Notes: generated by a model not told the origin, from the letters alone. A DNA stretch of 64,000 nucleotides from Leclercia sp. 29361 (GCF_011290365.1 NZ_CP049786.1:4216001-4280000), one strand, 5' to 3'. Positions 1 through 9,366 are shown, numbered from the stretch's first letter. Numbers and translations: made by a program.

Positions 1-1269
1 CCGCGCCGCGCCGTTATTTGGCTGCTCGGTCAGCAGGCCGCGCAGGGTCTGCTCTGCTGCGGTGTAATCTTTGTTATGCCGCTGGACGTCGGCCCGGAAC
101 AGCTTCGCCGCCGCCCCCTGCTCGCCGCTGCGTTGGGTCAGGGGCGCGCTCAGCGCCAGGGCCTGGCTGACGTTACCCTGCTTGTAAGCCGCCTGCGCCT
201 GGGCCAGCTGGCCGTAGAATTCGGCGTCCTGCGCCTGCTGTTTACGCTCGTCAGAAGCGGCACCGCCAAGGCTGGCCGCGCGGTTCAGGTACTGCGCGCC
301 TGCGGCATAGTCGCCCTTGCGCAGGGCCACATAGCCCATCCCGGCCAGCGCATCGGCATCTTCCGGGTTGGCCTTCAGCACCTGCTCAAACTGGTTGCGG
401 GCGGTATCGGTATTGCCGCTGTTCAGCGCCACATAGCCTTCGCCTTTTGCCGCTCCGCCGATGCTCTTGCGGTAGTGATCCTGCACCGCGGTATCGTTCG
501 GATGACGCTGGAGGAAGGTCTGGTAATAGGCTTCGTCGCCCGCCTGCGGGCCCAGCCACAGCAGGGCCTGACGCAGGGATTTATCCGCATCCTGACTGCC
601 GCTCGCCAGATCCTGCAGGATGTTCATCCCCTCGCGACGGGTGCTTTCCTGATAGGTCAGGACTTTACCCAGCGCAATTTTGACGTTGTTATCCTGCGGA
701 TACTGGACGCGCAGCTGACGCAGCTCGCTCACCGCCTGCGGATAGAGGGACTTGTCCCCCGCCATGGTCAGATAGTACTCCGGGGCCAGGCTCGGCGGCG
801 GCTGATTGCCGGTAAACAGGCTCTGCCAGGTGGCCAGCGCGGCGGGAATGTTGCCGCTGCGCGCCTGCTGACGGGCCAGCTCCAGCTGCCCGCGCGGCAC
901 CTGCTGCATCTGTTTGGCGTTATCCAGCGCCTGCAAATTCGCATCCTGCGGCGAGACCGCCGTTAAGCGCTCGCGCCACTGGGCTGCCCCTTTGATGTCG
1001 CCGGCCTGCTGCGACCAGAGGGCCATCAGGTACAACGCCTGGGTGTTGTTGGCGTCGACCATCAGCACTTTTTTCAGCGATTCCATCGCCAGATTATCGT
1101 GAGACTTTTCGTGCCAGTAGTTGGCCTGATCGAACAGCGCTTTCAGCGCCGGGTTATTGGCTGACTGCGCGGCATCCGCCGCCTGGGCACCCTGGATGCC
1201 CCCGATCGCCAGCCCGCTGACCAGGCAAAGCACAGGCAGATGTCCGGCGGTTTTGTTTTTATTTTCCAT
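1..1269 (-). CDS. bcsC: Cellulose synthase operon protein C, N-terminal part (cut by window edge)
   Basis: Partial gene: 423 codons from the ATG read leftwards with no stop before the window edge. BcsC is the periplasmic TPR scaffold plus outer-membrane beta-barrel that exports cellulose. The visible part begins MENKNKTAGHLPV, followed by a hydrophobic signal segment ending in AQAAD at about residue 33. After it come helical repeats typical of TPRs, for example ALYLMALWSQQAGDIKGAAQW and DADALAGMGYVALRKGDY. The C-terminal barrel is not in the window. The start lies 13 bp after the bcsB stop, so the gene is cotranscribed with bcsOQAB. The identity rests on the TPR pattern and the operon position. 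Confidence 0.93.
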   Translation of the reverse strand, partial: MENKNKTAGHLPVLCLVSGLAIGGIQGAQAADAAQSANNPALKALFDQANYWHEKSHDNLAMESLKKVLMVDANNTQALYLMALWSQQAGDIKGAAQWRERLTAVSPQDANLQALDNAKQMQQVPRGQLELARQQARSGNIPAALATWQSLFTGNQPPPSLAPEYYLTMAGDKSLYPQAVSELRQLRVQYPQDNNVKIALGKVLTYQESTRREGMNILQDLASGSQDADKSLRQALLWLGPQAGDEAYYQTFLQRHPNDTAVQDHYRKSIGGAAKGEGYVALNSGNTDTARNQFEQVLKANPEDADALAGMGYVALRKGDYAAGAQYLNRAASLGGAASDERKQQAQDAEFYGQLAQAQAAYKQGNVSQALALSAPLTQRSGEQGAAAKLFRADVQRHNKDYTAAEQTLRGLLTEQPNNGAAR

Positions 1270-1282
1270 AGTGTTACCACCC

Positions 1283-3748
1283 TTACTCACGATCTGAATC
1301 CTGTGGGTTAAGACGTTTGTGCGCGCGTTTTTTCAGTAACGAGTAGAGGCTCAGGCCAATAATCGTCGCGAACAGCAGTCCAAAAATCGCCAGCATGGCG
1401 GAGTGCTGCGTGGCATACCACACCACCATCATGTACCAGGGCATCTGGCCGCTCGGGAACTGCGGGCCGACGCGGAAACTGCGTACGCCGTTCTCATCGG
1501 TGATGATCGCGGTATCGCCGCGGATCCCGGCGTTGATGCGGGCGGAGTTGAGGTCGGTATGCAGACGCGCCAGCTGGGCGTCATCGCTGCCAATCGCCAT
1601 CACCACCAGACGTTCCGGGTTCCACTGGGAGCGGAAGCTGACAAAGCCGCGCCAGGATTCGTTCGACGAGAAGTAGCGGTCGGCATCGACGCCGGACGCG
1701 TTCCAGTCTCCCTCCAGCAGACGCTGCGCTTTTTCCCACAGTTTCGGTTCCCGCACGCCAAAGGTGTGCTCGTTGCTGACAAACGGCGACTGCGCCAGCA
1801 GGGCGCGGTTAAAGGCGGTTTGATCCAGCGAGGAGACCGCCAGCACGTCGCTGTTGCTCAGGCGCAGCAGGTTCGCACCGCCGGACGGCAGACCAAACAT
1901 CACGCGGTTATTGTTCAGCGCGGTGCCGGTGGCATTACCGGAACGGGCAGAGAGATCCAGCAGGGTGCTGATCTCGCTTTCGCTCGGGTTCTCCGGCAGG
2001 AGCAGTACCGTCTGGGAGAAGTCCGCCAGACGGGTGAACGGGAACGAGGCACCCACGAAGTACGACAGGTTTGGCAGCAGCGTGAAGTGGCGCGTGTTGC
2101 TCAGATCAATACTCGAGTCTTCGTCGATACGGCTCTTGATGTTGTTATTGAGCAGGACGCTGCACGGCGCAGTCTCTTTGGTCTGGATGTTGAAATAGAG
2201 TTGCAGCTGGTTGTCGCCGTAAATCAGGTACGGCTCCAGCGGCACCTCCACATTCTCCTGACGCGCATCGCCGCCAAGCTTATGCCACAGCCCTTCGAGC
2301 AGCCCCTGCTTGTTGACCGGCAGGTTGCGCAGGAACGCGCCGTTGAAGGTCATCGACAGGTACGAGCGCTGCTCGTCAATCCAGCTTTCGGACGGGAAGC
2401 GGTAGGCCACTTTCAGCGGAATGGTGTCCCCATCCCACATAAACAGATCCGGCGCAGCACGGAAGGCCAGGGTCAGCGGTTCGTGCCAGATGCCGGTCAC
2501 GGTCAGGCTCTGATCCTTACGCATCAGCTCGCTCAGCAGCACCGGGCGATCGGTCGAGATCCAGCGCGGGGCATCGTAAGGTTTGCTGACCGGGATGTTC
2601 TGCGCCTCAACCGGCAGGCTGGTGGTCTGGCCGTTGAACTGCCCACGGGTCAGACGGTACGCGGCGCTTTTAAGCTGCTGCTCGTTGTTCCCTACCACCA
2701 GCAGCAGCTTGTAGATCGGGTTGCCGGGGTTATCCACCACCTGCAGCGTGGCTCCGTTCGAGGCTGGCAGTGTTAAGCCGCCGATGGACTCGCCCGGTTT
2801 ACCAAACAGGATGCCGTTTTTCTCCGGCAGCTGATCGTGTAATGCATCAAAGGCGATGCCGCGATAGTCCGCTTCGATACCCAGCCAGGAGGCGATCAGC
2901 GCCGCGGCACCCACCTGCTCCGGCAGGGTTTTGGCCGGGAACGCGAAGGTCAGCGTGGTCGGCGTCATCTGCATTTCGTCGAGGAACGGACGCGGGAAGT
3001 GGCTGAGATCCGCAGCAATGTTCAGCTGCTGCGCCTCCAGGTCCAGCCGCGTGTTCGGCATGATGGTGACCTGGTAGCTGTCGGACAGATCGCGCTGGCA
3101 CAGCAGCGCATCGCCGTCGTTAATTTTGAAGCTGATGTTGTTGCGGGATACCACCATCGCCGCCGGAATATCCAGCTGATAGCTGGAGACATTGCTGTCG
3201 GCGGAGCCCAGCGGCACCGTCCCCAGCGGCTGGCCGTTGAGCATCAGCTGCAGGGTGGTATTACGTGCCGCCATCGCCGGGGAGACCTTGAGGTTCAGCT
3301 CCAGCTGCGCGTTAGTGATCACCTGGTCCGCCGAGAGGGTAAAGTCGATCCCGCCCTGCAGCTGGCCGCCGCTCAGCACCACGCCGTTTGGCTGACCCAT
3401 CTGGGCCACGGAGATGCTGGTGGTGGTGCCAGGGGTGATGCCCATTGGTGCCGCAGACGCGGCATCGGGTGTCGGTATCGCAGGCGCAGCCTCAGGCACC
3501 GGGGTCGTCTCCTCGACCGGCGGGGTCTGGAAGGCAGGCAGCGTGTCGGGGGCGGGCAGCGTGGCCGGAGCCGTGTCGGCCGCAGCAGGCACCGCATCAG
3601 GAGCAGGCTGCGCCGCATCCGTTACCGGCGGCGGGAGATCCACCGGCAGCAGCGATTCCACGGTGGTCGGCTCTTCCGCCGTCACCGGCTGCACCAGCAC
3701 GCCGAACATCAGCGCCATCTGCAGCGCTTTACGGGTCATCCCTTTCAT
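1283..3748 (-). CDS. bcsB: Cyclic di-GMP-binding cellulose synthase regulatory subunit B
   Basis: An 821-residue periplasmic, membrane-anchored partner of BcsA that guides the glucan chain across the periplasm. It has an N-terminal signal peptide (cleavage near VTA-EE, about residue 24). A Pro/Ala/Thr-rich linker of roughly 75 residues follows, then the BcsB body, and a single C-terminal transmembrane helix (AIFGLLFATIIGLSLYSLL) with a basic tail. It is somewhat longer than E. coli BcsB, mainly because of the linker. The ATG overlaps the bcsA stop by 4 nt (ATGA), so translation is probably coupled. A GAGGA ribosome-binding site lies about 8 nt before this ATG. The next ATG (MTRK) lacks spacing from any ribosome-binding site. 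Confidence 0.95.
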   Translation of the reverse strand: MKGMTRKALQMALMFGVLVQPVTAEEPTTVESLLPVDLPPPVTDAAQPAPDAVPAAADTAPATLPAPDTLPAFQTPPVEETTPVPEAAPAIPTPDAASAAPMGITPGTTTSISVAQMGQPNGVVLSGGQLQGGIDFTLSADQVITNAQLELNLKVSPAMAARNTTLQLMLNGQPLGTVPLGSADSNVSSYQLDIPAAMVVSRNNISFKINDGDALLCQRDLSDSYQVTIMPNTRLDLEAQQLNIAADLSHFPRPFLDEMQMTPTTLTFAFPAKTLPEQVGAAALIASWLGIEADYRGIAFDALHDQLPEKNGILFGKPGESIGGLTLPASNGATLQVVDNPGNPIYKLLLVVGNNEQQLKSAAYRLTRGQFNGQTTSLPVEAQNIPVSKPYDAPRWISTDRPVLLSELMRKDQSLTVTGIWHEPLTLAFRAAPDLFMWDGDTIPLKVAYRFPSESWIDEQRSYLSMTFNGAFLRNLPVNKQGLLEGLWHKLGGDARQENVEVPLEPYLIYGDNQLQLYFNIQTKETAPCSVLLNNNIKSRIDEDSSIDLSNTRHFTLLPNLSYFVGASFPFTRLADFSQTVLLLPENPSESEISTLLDLSARSGNATGTALNNNRVMFGLPSGGANLLRLSNSDVLAVSSLDQTAFNRALLAQSPFVSNEHTFGVREPKLWEKAQRLLEGDWNASGVDADRYFSSNESWRGFVSFRSQWNPERLVVMAIGSDDAQLARLHTDLNSARINAGIRGDTAIITDENGVRSFRVGPQFPSGQMPWYMMVVWYATQHSAMLAIFGLLFATIIGLSLYSLLKKRAHKRLNPQDSDRE

Positions 3749-5865
3749 ACAGCGGTATCCTCGTTGGCGTTATTCCCGCGGCGGGCGTCATCATGGCGAT
3801 GACGGCGCTTTTCACGACGGTCCTTCCAGGTCAGCCAGAACAGATCGAATACGCTGCGAATAATGATAAACAACGAGCGGAACGGGTTGTCCTGCGCTTT
3901 CGGCGGGTTGATCCACGCATCGGCGCGGGCCAGTACTACGCGCACCAGTTCGCGACGGCGGTCCAGCGGGATCTCGTCAAACATCAGGCGAATGTACTGC
4001 TCGTCGTGGGCAATCACGCTCACCGGAATACTGATGGCCCCGGACTGCAATTGCAGCTCTATCTCTTCGATCTCGTCGTTGAGGTGACGGTCATCCACCA
4101 CCGCAATACGGCAGCCGCCCATGGAGAGATCCAGGGTATGGCTGCGCGAGGAGATGCCGCTGGCGTAGTGAATTACTACCGGCACGGTGGCATCAATACG
4201 GATGGTTTTACGCGTCTGACGGGTCTCCCGCGCCACGGCAATGGCGGCCAGCAGGAAGATTAAACTGTAAACGCCCCAGCCGACATTGAGGGCGATAACC
4301 ATCGGGTCTACCCCGAAGTAGTCATGGCCGACAGCACGCACAATCCCGGCGACAACCCCTGCCGCCAGCAGCACCGCAATAATCAGGTGCGGGCGGACAA
4401 TGCTGAAATCGAAATAGCCCACGTCCAGCAGCGCGCCTTTATCGGTCACGTTGAACTTGCCACGTTTCGGGAAGATCAGGGTAATCACCGTCGGCAACAC
4501 CAGGTGGAAAGCCAGCACCAGGTCGTAGATCTCCCCCCAGAAGCTGTAGCGGAACCGCCCGTTGACCCGCGAGTTCACATAGATACAGAGGAACAGGTGC
4601 GGCAGCATGTAGGCGAAAATCAGGCTCGCCGAGGAGTGGATAATGTTCAGGTTAAACAGCAGGTACGCCAGCGGCGCGGTGAGGAACGCCACGCGCGGCA
4701 ACGCAAACTGGAACGAGAGCATGGCGTTGAGGTAGCAAAGACGCTGCTGCCACTTCAGACCCCGGCCCAGCAGCGGGTTATCGACGCGCAAAATCTGGGT
4801 CATGCCGCGCGCCCAGCGGGTACGCTGTATAACGTGCACCACCAGACGCTCGGTCGCCAGCCCTGCCGCCAGGGGGATATCGAGATAGGCCGACTTCCAG
4901 CCCAGACGCTGCATCTTCAGGGCGGTGTGGGCATCTTCGGTCACGGTCTCAACCGCAAAGCCGCCAATCTCCTCTAACGCGCTGCGACGGATCACCGCAC
5001 AGGAGCCGCAGAAGAAGGTGGCATTCCAGTTATCGTTGCCGCGCTGGATCTGCCCGTAGAACAACTGACCTTCGTTGGGAATATCGCGGCCCGCGGAGAG
5101 GTTACGCTCGAACGGATCCGGTGAGTAGAAGTAGTGCGGAGTCTGCATCAGCGCCAGACGCGGATCCTGCAGGAAGGCCCCGACGGTCGCCTGCAGGAAG
5201 ATACGCGTCGCCACGTGGTCGCAGTCAAAGACGCAGATCAGCTCGCCCTTGGTAAGCTTCATGGCGTGGTTGAGGTTACCCGCTTTGGCGTGGGAGTTGT
5301 CGTTACGCGTGATGTACCCTACCCCGACGTTGGCGGCAAATACCGCAAACTCGTTGCGCTTACCGTCATCCAGCAGGTAGATCTTGAGCTTGTCTGCCGG
5401 GTAATCCAGGCATTGCGCCGCCAGCACCGTATCGCGCACCACGTCCAGGCTTTCGTTGTACGACGGAATATAGATATCCACCGTCGGCCACTGCGCCATA
5501 TCATCCGGCAGCGGTACGATCTTGCGCTGGAGAGGAAACAGGTTTTGCAGATAACTCAAAATAATGGTTATCCAGATATAGAGTTCGGCAAGAAATAACC
5601 CGATCCCCAGTATGGCTTCTATTTCTGAATTAAAGTGCAGCGTCTGCGTGGCCCGGAACCAGATATATCGTGTGGACATTAAGACCGCCACAATCATCAT
5701 AATGACCGACACACGGTGATGTTTGCTAAAGCCAAGCAGCATCAGCGCCCCAATGCTGATTAAGCCGAAGATATACTGCTTCTGGCTATCCATTGGGGTG
5801 ATAATAATTAATACGGCGATGGGTGCTAAGACCAATAGCAGTAGATAAAACAGCGCCTTTTTCAT
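3745..5865 (-). CDS. bcsA: Cellulose synthase catalytic subunit A (UDP-forming)
   Basis: An inner-membrane family-2 glycosyltransferase that polymerises UDP-glucose into beta-1,4-glucan. Membrane helices fill residues 1-110. The catalytic domain then shows the motifs DDG (166-168), DCD (214-216), TED (309-311) and QRTRW (347-351). More membrane helices span about 385-545. A PilZ domain follows, with the c-di-GMP-binding RxxxR at 552-556 and DLSMGG at 579-584, so activity should depend on c-di-GMP. At 706 residues it is shorter than E. coli BcsA and resembles the BcsA of operons that carry bcsO. It starts 20 nt after bcsQ and overlaps bcsB by 4 nt. All key residues are present. Confidence 0.97.
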   Translation of the reverse strand: MKKALFYLLLLVLAPIAVLIIITPMDSQKQYIFGLISIGALMLLGFSKHHRVSVIMMIVAVLMSTRYIWFRATQTLHFNSEIEAILGIGLFLAELYIWITIILSYLQNLFPLQRKIVPLPDDMAQWPTVDIYIPSYNESLDVVRDTVLAAQCLDYPADKLKIYLLDDGKRNEFAVFAANVGVGYITRNDNSHAKAGNLNHAMKLTKGELICVFDCDHVATRIFLQATVGAFLQDPRLALMQTPHYFYSPDPFERNLSAGRDIPNEGQLFYGQIQRGNDNWNATFFCGSCAVIRRSALEEIGGFAVETVTEDAHTALKMQRLGWKSAYLDIPLAAGLATERLVVHVIQRTRWARGMTQILRVDNPLLGRGLKWQQRLCYLNAMLSFQFALPRVAFLTAPLAYLLFNLNIIHSSASLIFAYMLPHLFLCIYVNSRVNGRFRYSFWGEIYDLVLAFHLVLPTVITLIFPKRGKFNVTDKGALLDVGYFDFSIVRPHLIIAVLLAAGVVAGIVRAVGHDYFGVDPMVIALNVGWGVYSLIFLLAAIAVARETRQTRKTIRIDATVPVVIHYASGISSRSHTLDLSMGGCRIAVVDDRHLNDEIEEIELQLQSGAISIPVSVIAHDEQYIRLMFDEIPLDRRRELVRVVLARADAWINPPKAQDNPFRSLFIIIRSVFDLFWLTWKDRREKRRHRHDDARRGNNANEDTAV

Positions 5866-5885
5866 AGGACGTCCTGAAATTGTCG

Positions 5886-6692
5886 TCAGAAACTGGAGGT
5901 TCTCAGGTTGGCGTGCACGGCGCCGTCACCGACCTGGATACCCAAAATACCCGCGATACGCTTACTCACCAGCTCGATATCAAACGCCGCCGCCGAGGTG
6001 GCACTGAAATCCAGTATCGATTGCTGTGAGGCATTGGCCTCAGGCACGCTTTCATCCCGGTTGATCACACCCAGCAGGCGGTCACCGAGGCGTTGCTGTA
6101 AGAAGGCGGTGACATCACGGCTGATATGGCGCCGGTTGTCACTCTGGTTCACCAGGAAATAGTATCCGGCCTTGTTATCTGGCGGTGCGCCGCCGGTCAG
6201 CCGGTGATTTTCGATGTGGGGCAGCAGGGACAGGGAGGCGGTGTCGGCCAGCAGGGTCACCAGATGCAGATCGGCCAGCGGCGAGATCGCCTTCAGTGCC
6301 GGGTTCGGCCCTGGAGGGAAGTCGGCCAGGATAATCAGCCCCGGATAGTTCAGCAGAGAGCTTAAGCCTCGCGCCAGGAAATTGCTGTCGCTGGTGAGGT
6401 TATGCTCAAAGATCAGGCGCTGTTCTTCCGTCACTTCGCCATAGGGCAGGACGAACATATTGCTGCCCGCCGTTAGCACCGACTGGCTCCAGTCCGCCGA
6501 CTCATTGGCACGCGCAACGTAGCCACGCCCGTCAGATAACGGCACGCCAAAATGCAGACGCAGCGCGTTCTGAACATCGAAGTCAATGGCCAGAACTTTA
6601 TTGCCGGCACGTGCCAGAGCATAAGCGAGGTTGGCCGTGACCGTGGTTTTCCCTACTCCGCCTTTTGGCGAGCAAATACACACTAACGGCAT
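5886..6692 (-). CDS. bcsQ: Cellulose biosynthesis ParA/MinD-like ATPase BcsQ
   Basis: A 268-residue SIMIBI-class ATPase. The deviant Walker A motif KGGVGKTT is at residues 10-17, followed by [15 protein letters not shown] (switch I region) and a later ILADFPPG segment. In E. coli, BcsQ sits at the cell pole and is needed for cellulose secretion together with other accessory proteins. The gene overlaps the end of bcsO by 10 nt and precedes bcsA, so it belongs to the same operon. No frameshift or early stop is seen, unlike the E. coli K-12 allele. Confidence 0.93.
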   Translation of the reverse strand: MPLVCICSPKGGVGKTTVTANLAYALARAGNKVLAIDFDVQNALRLHFGVPLSDGRGYVARANESADWSQSVLTAGSNMFVLPYGEVTEEQRLIFEHNLTSDSNFLARGLSSLLNYPGLIILADFPPGPNPALKAISPLADLHLVTLLADTASLSLLPHIENHRLTGGAPPDNKAGYYFLVNQSDNRRHISRDVTAFLQQRLGDRLLGVINRDESVPEANASQQSILDFSATSAAAFDIELVSKRIAGILGIQVGDGAVHANLRTSSF

Positions 6693-7288
6693 GAAGCGAT
6701 TGTCTCCAGGAGCGGTTGTAACGGAAGGTCCTTGACCGGATGGCTGGCAGTTGCGGAGGTTTTGGTCGCGAACAGCTGCTCAAAGCGCACCGGCTCCGCC
6801 GGTTTTGGCGGAGTCACTGTCTCAGCAGGCGCTTGTACAGGCGCGAGCACGGGTGCTGGATGGAATGCAGATGGCGCCGCCGCGACAGGTGTCTCTTTTA
6901 CGGTCGCCTGGGGGGTTGCCTCAGGGCGCAGCTGATCGAACAGAGAAGGTACCGCCGGATTAAGCTGCGTCTGTGCGGTTTTATCTGCGCTTTCAACCTG
7001 TAAGCTCTGCATGATAGACGGGGCTGAACCGGCCGGCTCCGCCACGGGCGTCTTCGTCAGGCTGGCAAACGCCGCATCCAGTTCGCCGGGTTTAACAGCC
7101 TGCGGCACGGGTACCGTAACGCTGCCGGCCTTCGCCAGCGCTGCGTCACTGTCTACACCTGCCAGCTGGTTGATAATCGCCCAGCCGCTGTTCGACGCCT
7201 GTTTGTTTTGCGCCGACAGATCCTTGAAATGGATGTCACCGGTGCGCGTTTTATCCTTGAAACGCTGTAAATCATCATAATTTTTCAT
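6683..7288 (-). CDS. bcsO: Probable cellulose biosynthesis protein BcsO
   Basis: A 201-residue protein with an ordered-looking N-terminus ([19 protein letters not shown], then [10 protein letters not shown]). A long Pro/Ala/Thr/Val-rich low-complexity region (about 55-180) follows, and a short tail ends at ETIASCR. It has no signal peptide or membrane helix. Proline-rich BcsO proteins are known as the first gene of bcsOQABC-type operons in Enterobacter, Klebsiella and Dickeya. Position, length and composition all fit. The molecular function is unknown; a role in assembly or localisation with BcsQ is inference. The stop lies inside the bcsQ start region (10-nt overlap). Confidence 0.75.
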   Translation of the reverse strand: MKNYDDLQRFKDKTRTGDIHFKDLSAQNKQASNSGWAIINQLAGVDSDAALAKAGSVTVPVPQAVKPGELDAAFASLTKTPVAEPAGSAPSIMQSLQVESADKTAQTQLNPAVPSLFDQLRPEATPQATVKETPVAAAPSAFHPAPVLAPVQAPAETVTPPKPAEPVRFEQLFATKTSATASHPVKDLPLQPLLETIASCR

Positions 7289-8089
7289 GGTATTACTCTT
7301 GATTCACAAGTCAGTATTTTTGTTTCCTGCATGACTTTGCCAGGGACAACAGTTTGTGGGGTTACGAGCATGTAAAGGGAGTGAAGGGTTAACAACCATC
7401 ATCGCCCCCGCCATTGCTGGCGCTAATATTTGTTTACCGAATATTCTAATGCATATTACGTAGAGGTAATACTCTCTACAAGCTTATCGACAGATAACGC
7501 AATTTCTCCACTTTTCGCCATTAACAACCTACAACTTAAACATAAAATTTTGTTTTGTGTTACTTAAGTGAAACATTTGACCGAAAAAATGATGTAATTG
7601 CGGTTAAATACCGGAGGGTAACTATAAGCAGGGTTTATCAAAAAAGACTAAAAGTTGTAGTAGCAGAGACGGGCTTTTCATACTAATGCATGAGGTTAAG
7701 GAGATCTTTTATCAGATGGGCAGCATCGTGTTGATAACCTGCCTCCTGTGAAGATAAAGCCAGGGCGTTGTAAGTAAGAGAAACCTTCCGCATAACTCAC
7801 GAAACGGGTAAAAAGCCACAAGGTTACTGAGGGGATGTGAAGCGTGTTCACGAGCAGTAGCGTTGTTGGGTGGGGTCATCTTTAACGGTTATCGGGATTA
7901 TCGTTTTGTGGGTTAGCACCTGTAGGTTACGTATATTAGCACTCGGGTTAAGGACGTATTTTTATTGGAATCGGCTACGCAAAAACAAAACTCTGCCCTC
8001 TACTACCAATACCTTATGGGATATATTCAATCAAAGCCGTCAAATACATAACACAAACAATTAGTTATGATTTATATGCAGGTAATGAT
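7289..8089. promoter_or_regulatory. Long AT-rich leader between the bcs operon and the XRE gene
   Basis: About 800 bp without a convincing gene. It must hold the bcs promoter (leftward) and the promoter of the regulator at 8090 (rightward). The part at 7430-7620 is strongly AT-rich (for example CATAAAATTTTGTTTTG) and could bind H-NS-like proteins. A 64-codon open frame at 7870-8064 has no ribosome-binding site or recognisable composition. No defined operator could be assigned. Confidence 0.5.
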
Positions 8090-8431
8090 ATGAATTTTGG
8101 TAAACGTCTCGCACGTATCCGTAAAGAGCAAAAAATGACACAAATTGTCCTGTCCGAAATATCGGGGTGTCATATCAACATGGTTCGACGCTATGAAGCG
8201 AATAAAGTACAGCCTTCGCTGGATGTTATTCGCAGACTCTCTGTTGCTCTGTCTACCAGCGCAGACAGTCTGGTTTTTAGTGAGGACGAACGATGTCAGA
8301 AAGATGAATTAAAGATGTTATTTGAAGCGGCAGGATCCCTTTCGCCAGAAGAAAAGGACGTGGCGAAAGCGCTACTTGAATCTTTGATAATGAGGCATAA
8401 CGCTAACCGTTTCGCCTCTCAACAGAAGTAA
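8090..8431 (+). CDS. XRE-family helix-turn-helix transcriptional regulator
   Basis: A 113-residue protein with a standard XRE (Cro/C1-like) helix-turn-helix in residues 4-62: FGKRLARIRKEQKMTQ, then LSEISGCHINMVRRYE and QPSLDVIRRLSVAL. A C-terminal helical tail contains LSPEEKDVAKALLESL. It probably binds DNA as a dimer. It lies 71 bp before a SymE-like gene on the same strand, with a 14-bp perfect hairpin between them. Control of that neighbour, or self-control, is plausible but not shown. It is similar in style to small prophage or toxin-antitoxin regulators. The exact target is unknown. Confidence 0.85.
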   Translation: MNFGKRLARIRKEQKMTQIVLSEISGCHINMVRRYEANKVQPSLDVIRRLSVALSTSADSLVFSEDERCQKDELKMLFEAAGSLSPEEKDVAKALLESLIMRHNANRFASQQK

Positions 8432-8437
8432 AAGAAC

Positions 8438-8471
8438 GCGGCAATTCGGTGTTAGAGCACCGAATTGCCGC
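8438..8471. terminator. Perfect 14-bp hairpin between the XRE gene and symE
   Basis: GCGGCAATTCGGTG, a 6-nt loop (TTAGAG), then the exact complement CACCGAATTGCCGC. It begins 6 bp after the XRE stop. There is no T-run on the plus strand (TAACCACAAC follows), so it is not a textbook intrinsic terminator. It may act as an RNA-stabilising 3' end, an operator for a dimeric regulator, or part of an antisense control region for symE. Confidence 0.6.
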
Positions 8472-8502
8472 TAACCACAACAACTAGTTAGGAGTAGTTA
8501 TT

Positions 8503-8742
8503 ATGGCTAAACACGATTCTACGTCAGAGCGAACCATTTCCAAAGCGCAGCGGCGGTTGAAGATCAGTTATGTCAGCATCCGGCATTTTGATCCCCGCAC
8601 CTGCATGACAACCTACTATTCCCGCAGCCCCAGCCTGCGCCTGAACGGTAACTGGCTGGGAGAGGCGGGATTTAGCACCGATACGCCGGTCACGGTCAGC
8701 GTGGAACAGGGGAGACTGGTGATCGAGCCGGTTAAGGGCTGA
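8503..8742 (+). CDS. symE: SymE-like type I addiction module toxin
   Basis: A 79-residue protein. The region RRLKISYVSIR, then SPSLRLNGNWLGEAGFSTDT and VTVSVEQGRLVIEP, matches the SymE toxin family (an AbrB-like swapped-hairpin fold recruited as an RNA-targeting or nucleoid-acting toxin in E. coli). It lacks the roughly 30-residue tail of E. coli SymE, as many short SymE-like proteins do. A good ribosome-binding site (TTAGGAG) precedes the ATG. The gene converges on an immunity gene across a shared terminator. Two truncated copies of its 3' half and terminator lie at 16.4 kb and 18.8 kb. Its role next to CDI loci is not established. Confidence 0.8.
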   Translation: MAKHDSTSERTISKAQRRLKISYVSIRHFDPRTCMTTYYSRSPSLRLNGNWLGEAGFSTDTPVTVSVEQGRLVIEPVKG

Positions 8743-8753
8743 CGGGAAAAGAA

Positions 8754-8777
8754 GATCCCGGCGGAGTGGCCGGGATC
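8754..8777. terminator. Hairpin terminator shared by symE and the last immunity gene
   Basis: GATCCCGGC, loop GGAGTG, GCCGGGATC: a 9-bp stem between two convergent genes. AAAAGAA flanks the left side. The same hairpin recurs after the SymE fragments at 16.5 and 18.9 kb, so it moved together with the symE 3' end. Confidence 0.7.
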
Positions 8778-8780
8778 CTA

Positions 8781-9122
8781 TCAAGGACCTTGCCATTGTA
8801 GTTTACATTTTAAATTTTCCGGCACCATTTTAAACAGTAACTTAATATACTCGATGTGCTGATTATAATTAGGTGATATATCTTCGCTACTTTTTTCAAA
8901 ATAGTATTTTGCTTGATTATTCAAAAACCATACATCATGCTCCATCATATCTTGCTCTAAAATACTGTTAGGTAAATTGTGTATAAGTTCAGTTTCTAAG
9001 TAGCAGGACATATCTCTTGCCTTTACCCAGGCATTTTTTAACTGAATGTTTCTTACATAAGGTAAGACAAGATTAAGCATCTGGATGTATATTTCTGATT
9101 TTGTCACTACTATCAACCTCAT
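8781..9122 (-). CDS. Orphan CDI immunity protein (cassette 6, toxin lost)
   Basis: A 113-residue AT-rich gene following a decayed pretoxin fragment. The ATG overlaps the remnant's stop by one base (TGATG), the junction style of the intact pairs here; the in-frame TTG three bases earlier is a weaker start. The protein is soluble and helical (IYIQMLNLVLPYVRNIQLKNAWVKARD, with C-terminal IEYIKLLFKMVPENLKCKLQW). I do not recognise the family. Role as an immunity protein is inferred only from its place. Retention without its toxin could protect against neighbours that deploy the matching CdiA-CT. Confidence 0.6.
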   Translation of the reverse strand: MRLIVVTKSEIYIQMLNLVLPYVRNIQLKNAWVKARDMSCYLETELIHNLPNSILEQDMMEHDVWFLNNQAKYYFEKSSEDISPNYNQHIEYIKLLFKMVPENLKCKLQWQGP

Positions 9123-9366
9123 CAATGTTTAGGCATCGATACTGATTCGGCAGGAGCATTTTCACTTGAAGTCCAGGCACCATTCCTCGATACCTGATCA
9201 ATATCTTTTGCATTACCCGTATCTGCACGGCCATTAATAATGGCGTTCGCGACAGCAGAACCTGTTAATCTGTCCGCATTTTCCCAAACCTAATTTTTCA
9301 GGGATTCAGCAGCCTGTTTCGCCGCTGCACGGGCCTGGTCACCACTCAGCGATTTATTCTTCACAT
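9122..9366 (-). pseudogene. Remnant of orphan cdiA-CT cassette 6
   Basis: On the minus strand the sequence reads NKSLSGDQARAAAKQAAESLKN, then an amber stop (9290-9292). It continues VWENADRLTGSAVANAII and ends, about 30 codons later, at the immunity gene. The first part matches the main CdiA residues just after VENN (SLSGDQARAAAKQ), where the codon after SLKN is CAG (Gln). The toxin domain itself is missing. The remnant begins directly after the stop codon of the preceding immunity gene, so the junction lies at the VENN position. Confidence 0.8.

Noticed and set aside
1403..4263. Long plus-strand frames opposite bcsB and bcsA
   Set aside because: Mirror frames of high-GC real genes; the minus strand carries complete domain sets with proper starts and overlaps.
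7720..7752. Short frame MGSIVLITCLL after AAGGAGATC as a possible leader peptide
   Set aside because: Spacing from the ribosome-binding site is about 12 nt, and nothing downstream looks like an attenuator.
7870..8064. 64-codon frame upstream of the XRE gene
   Set aside because: No ribosome-binding site, no family resemblance, AT-rich leader sequence.
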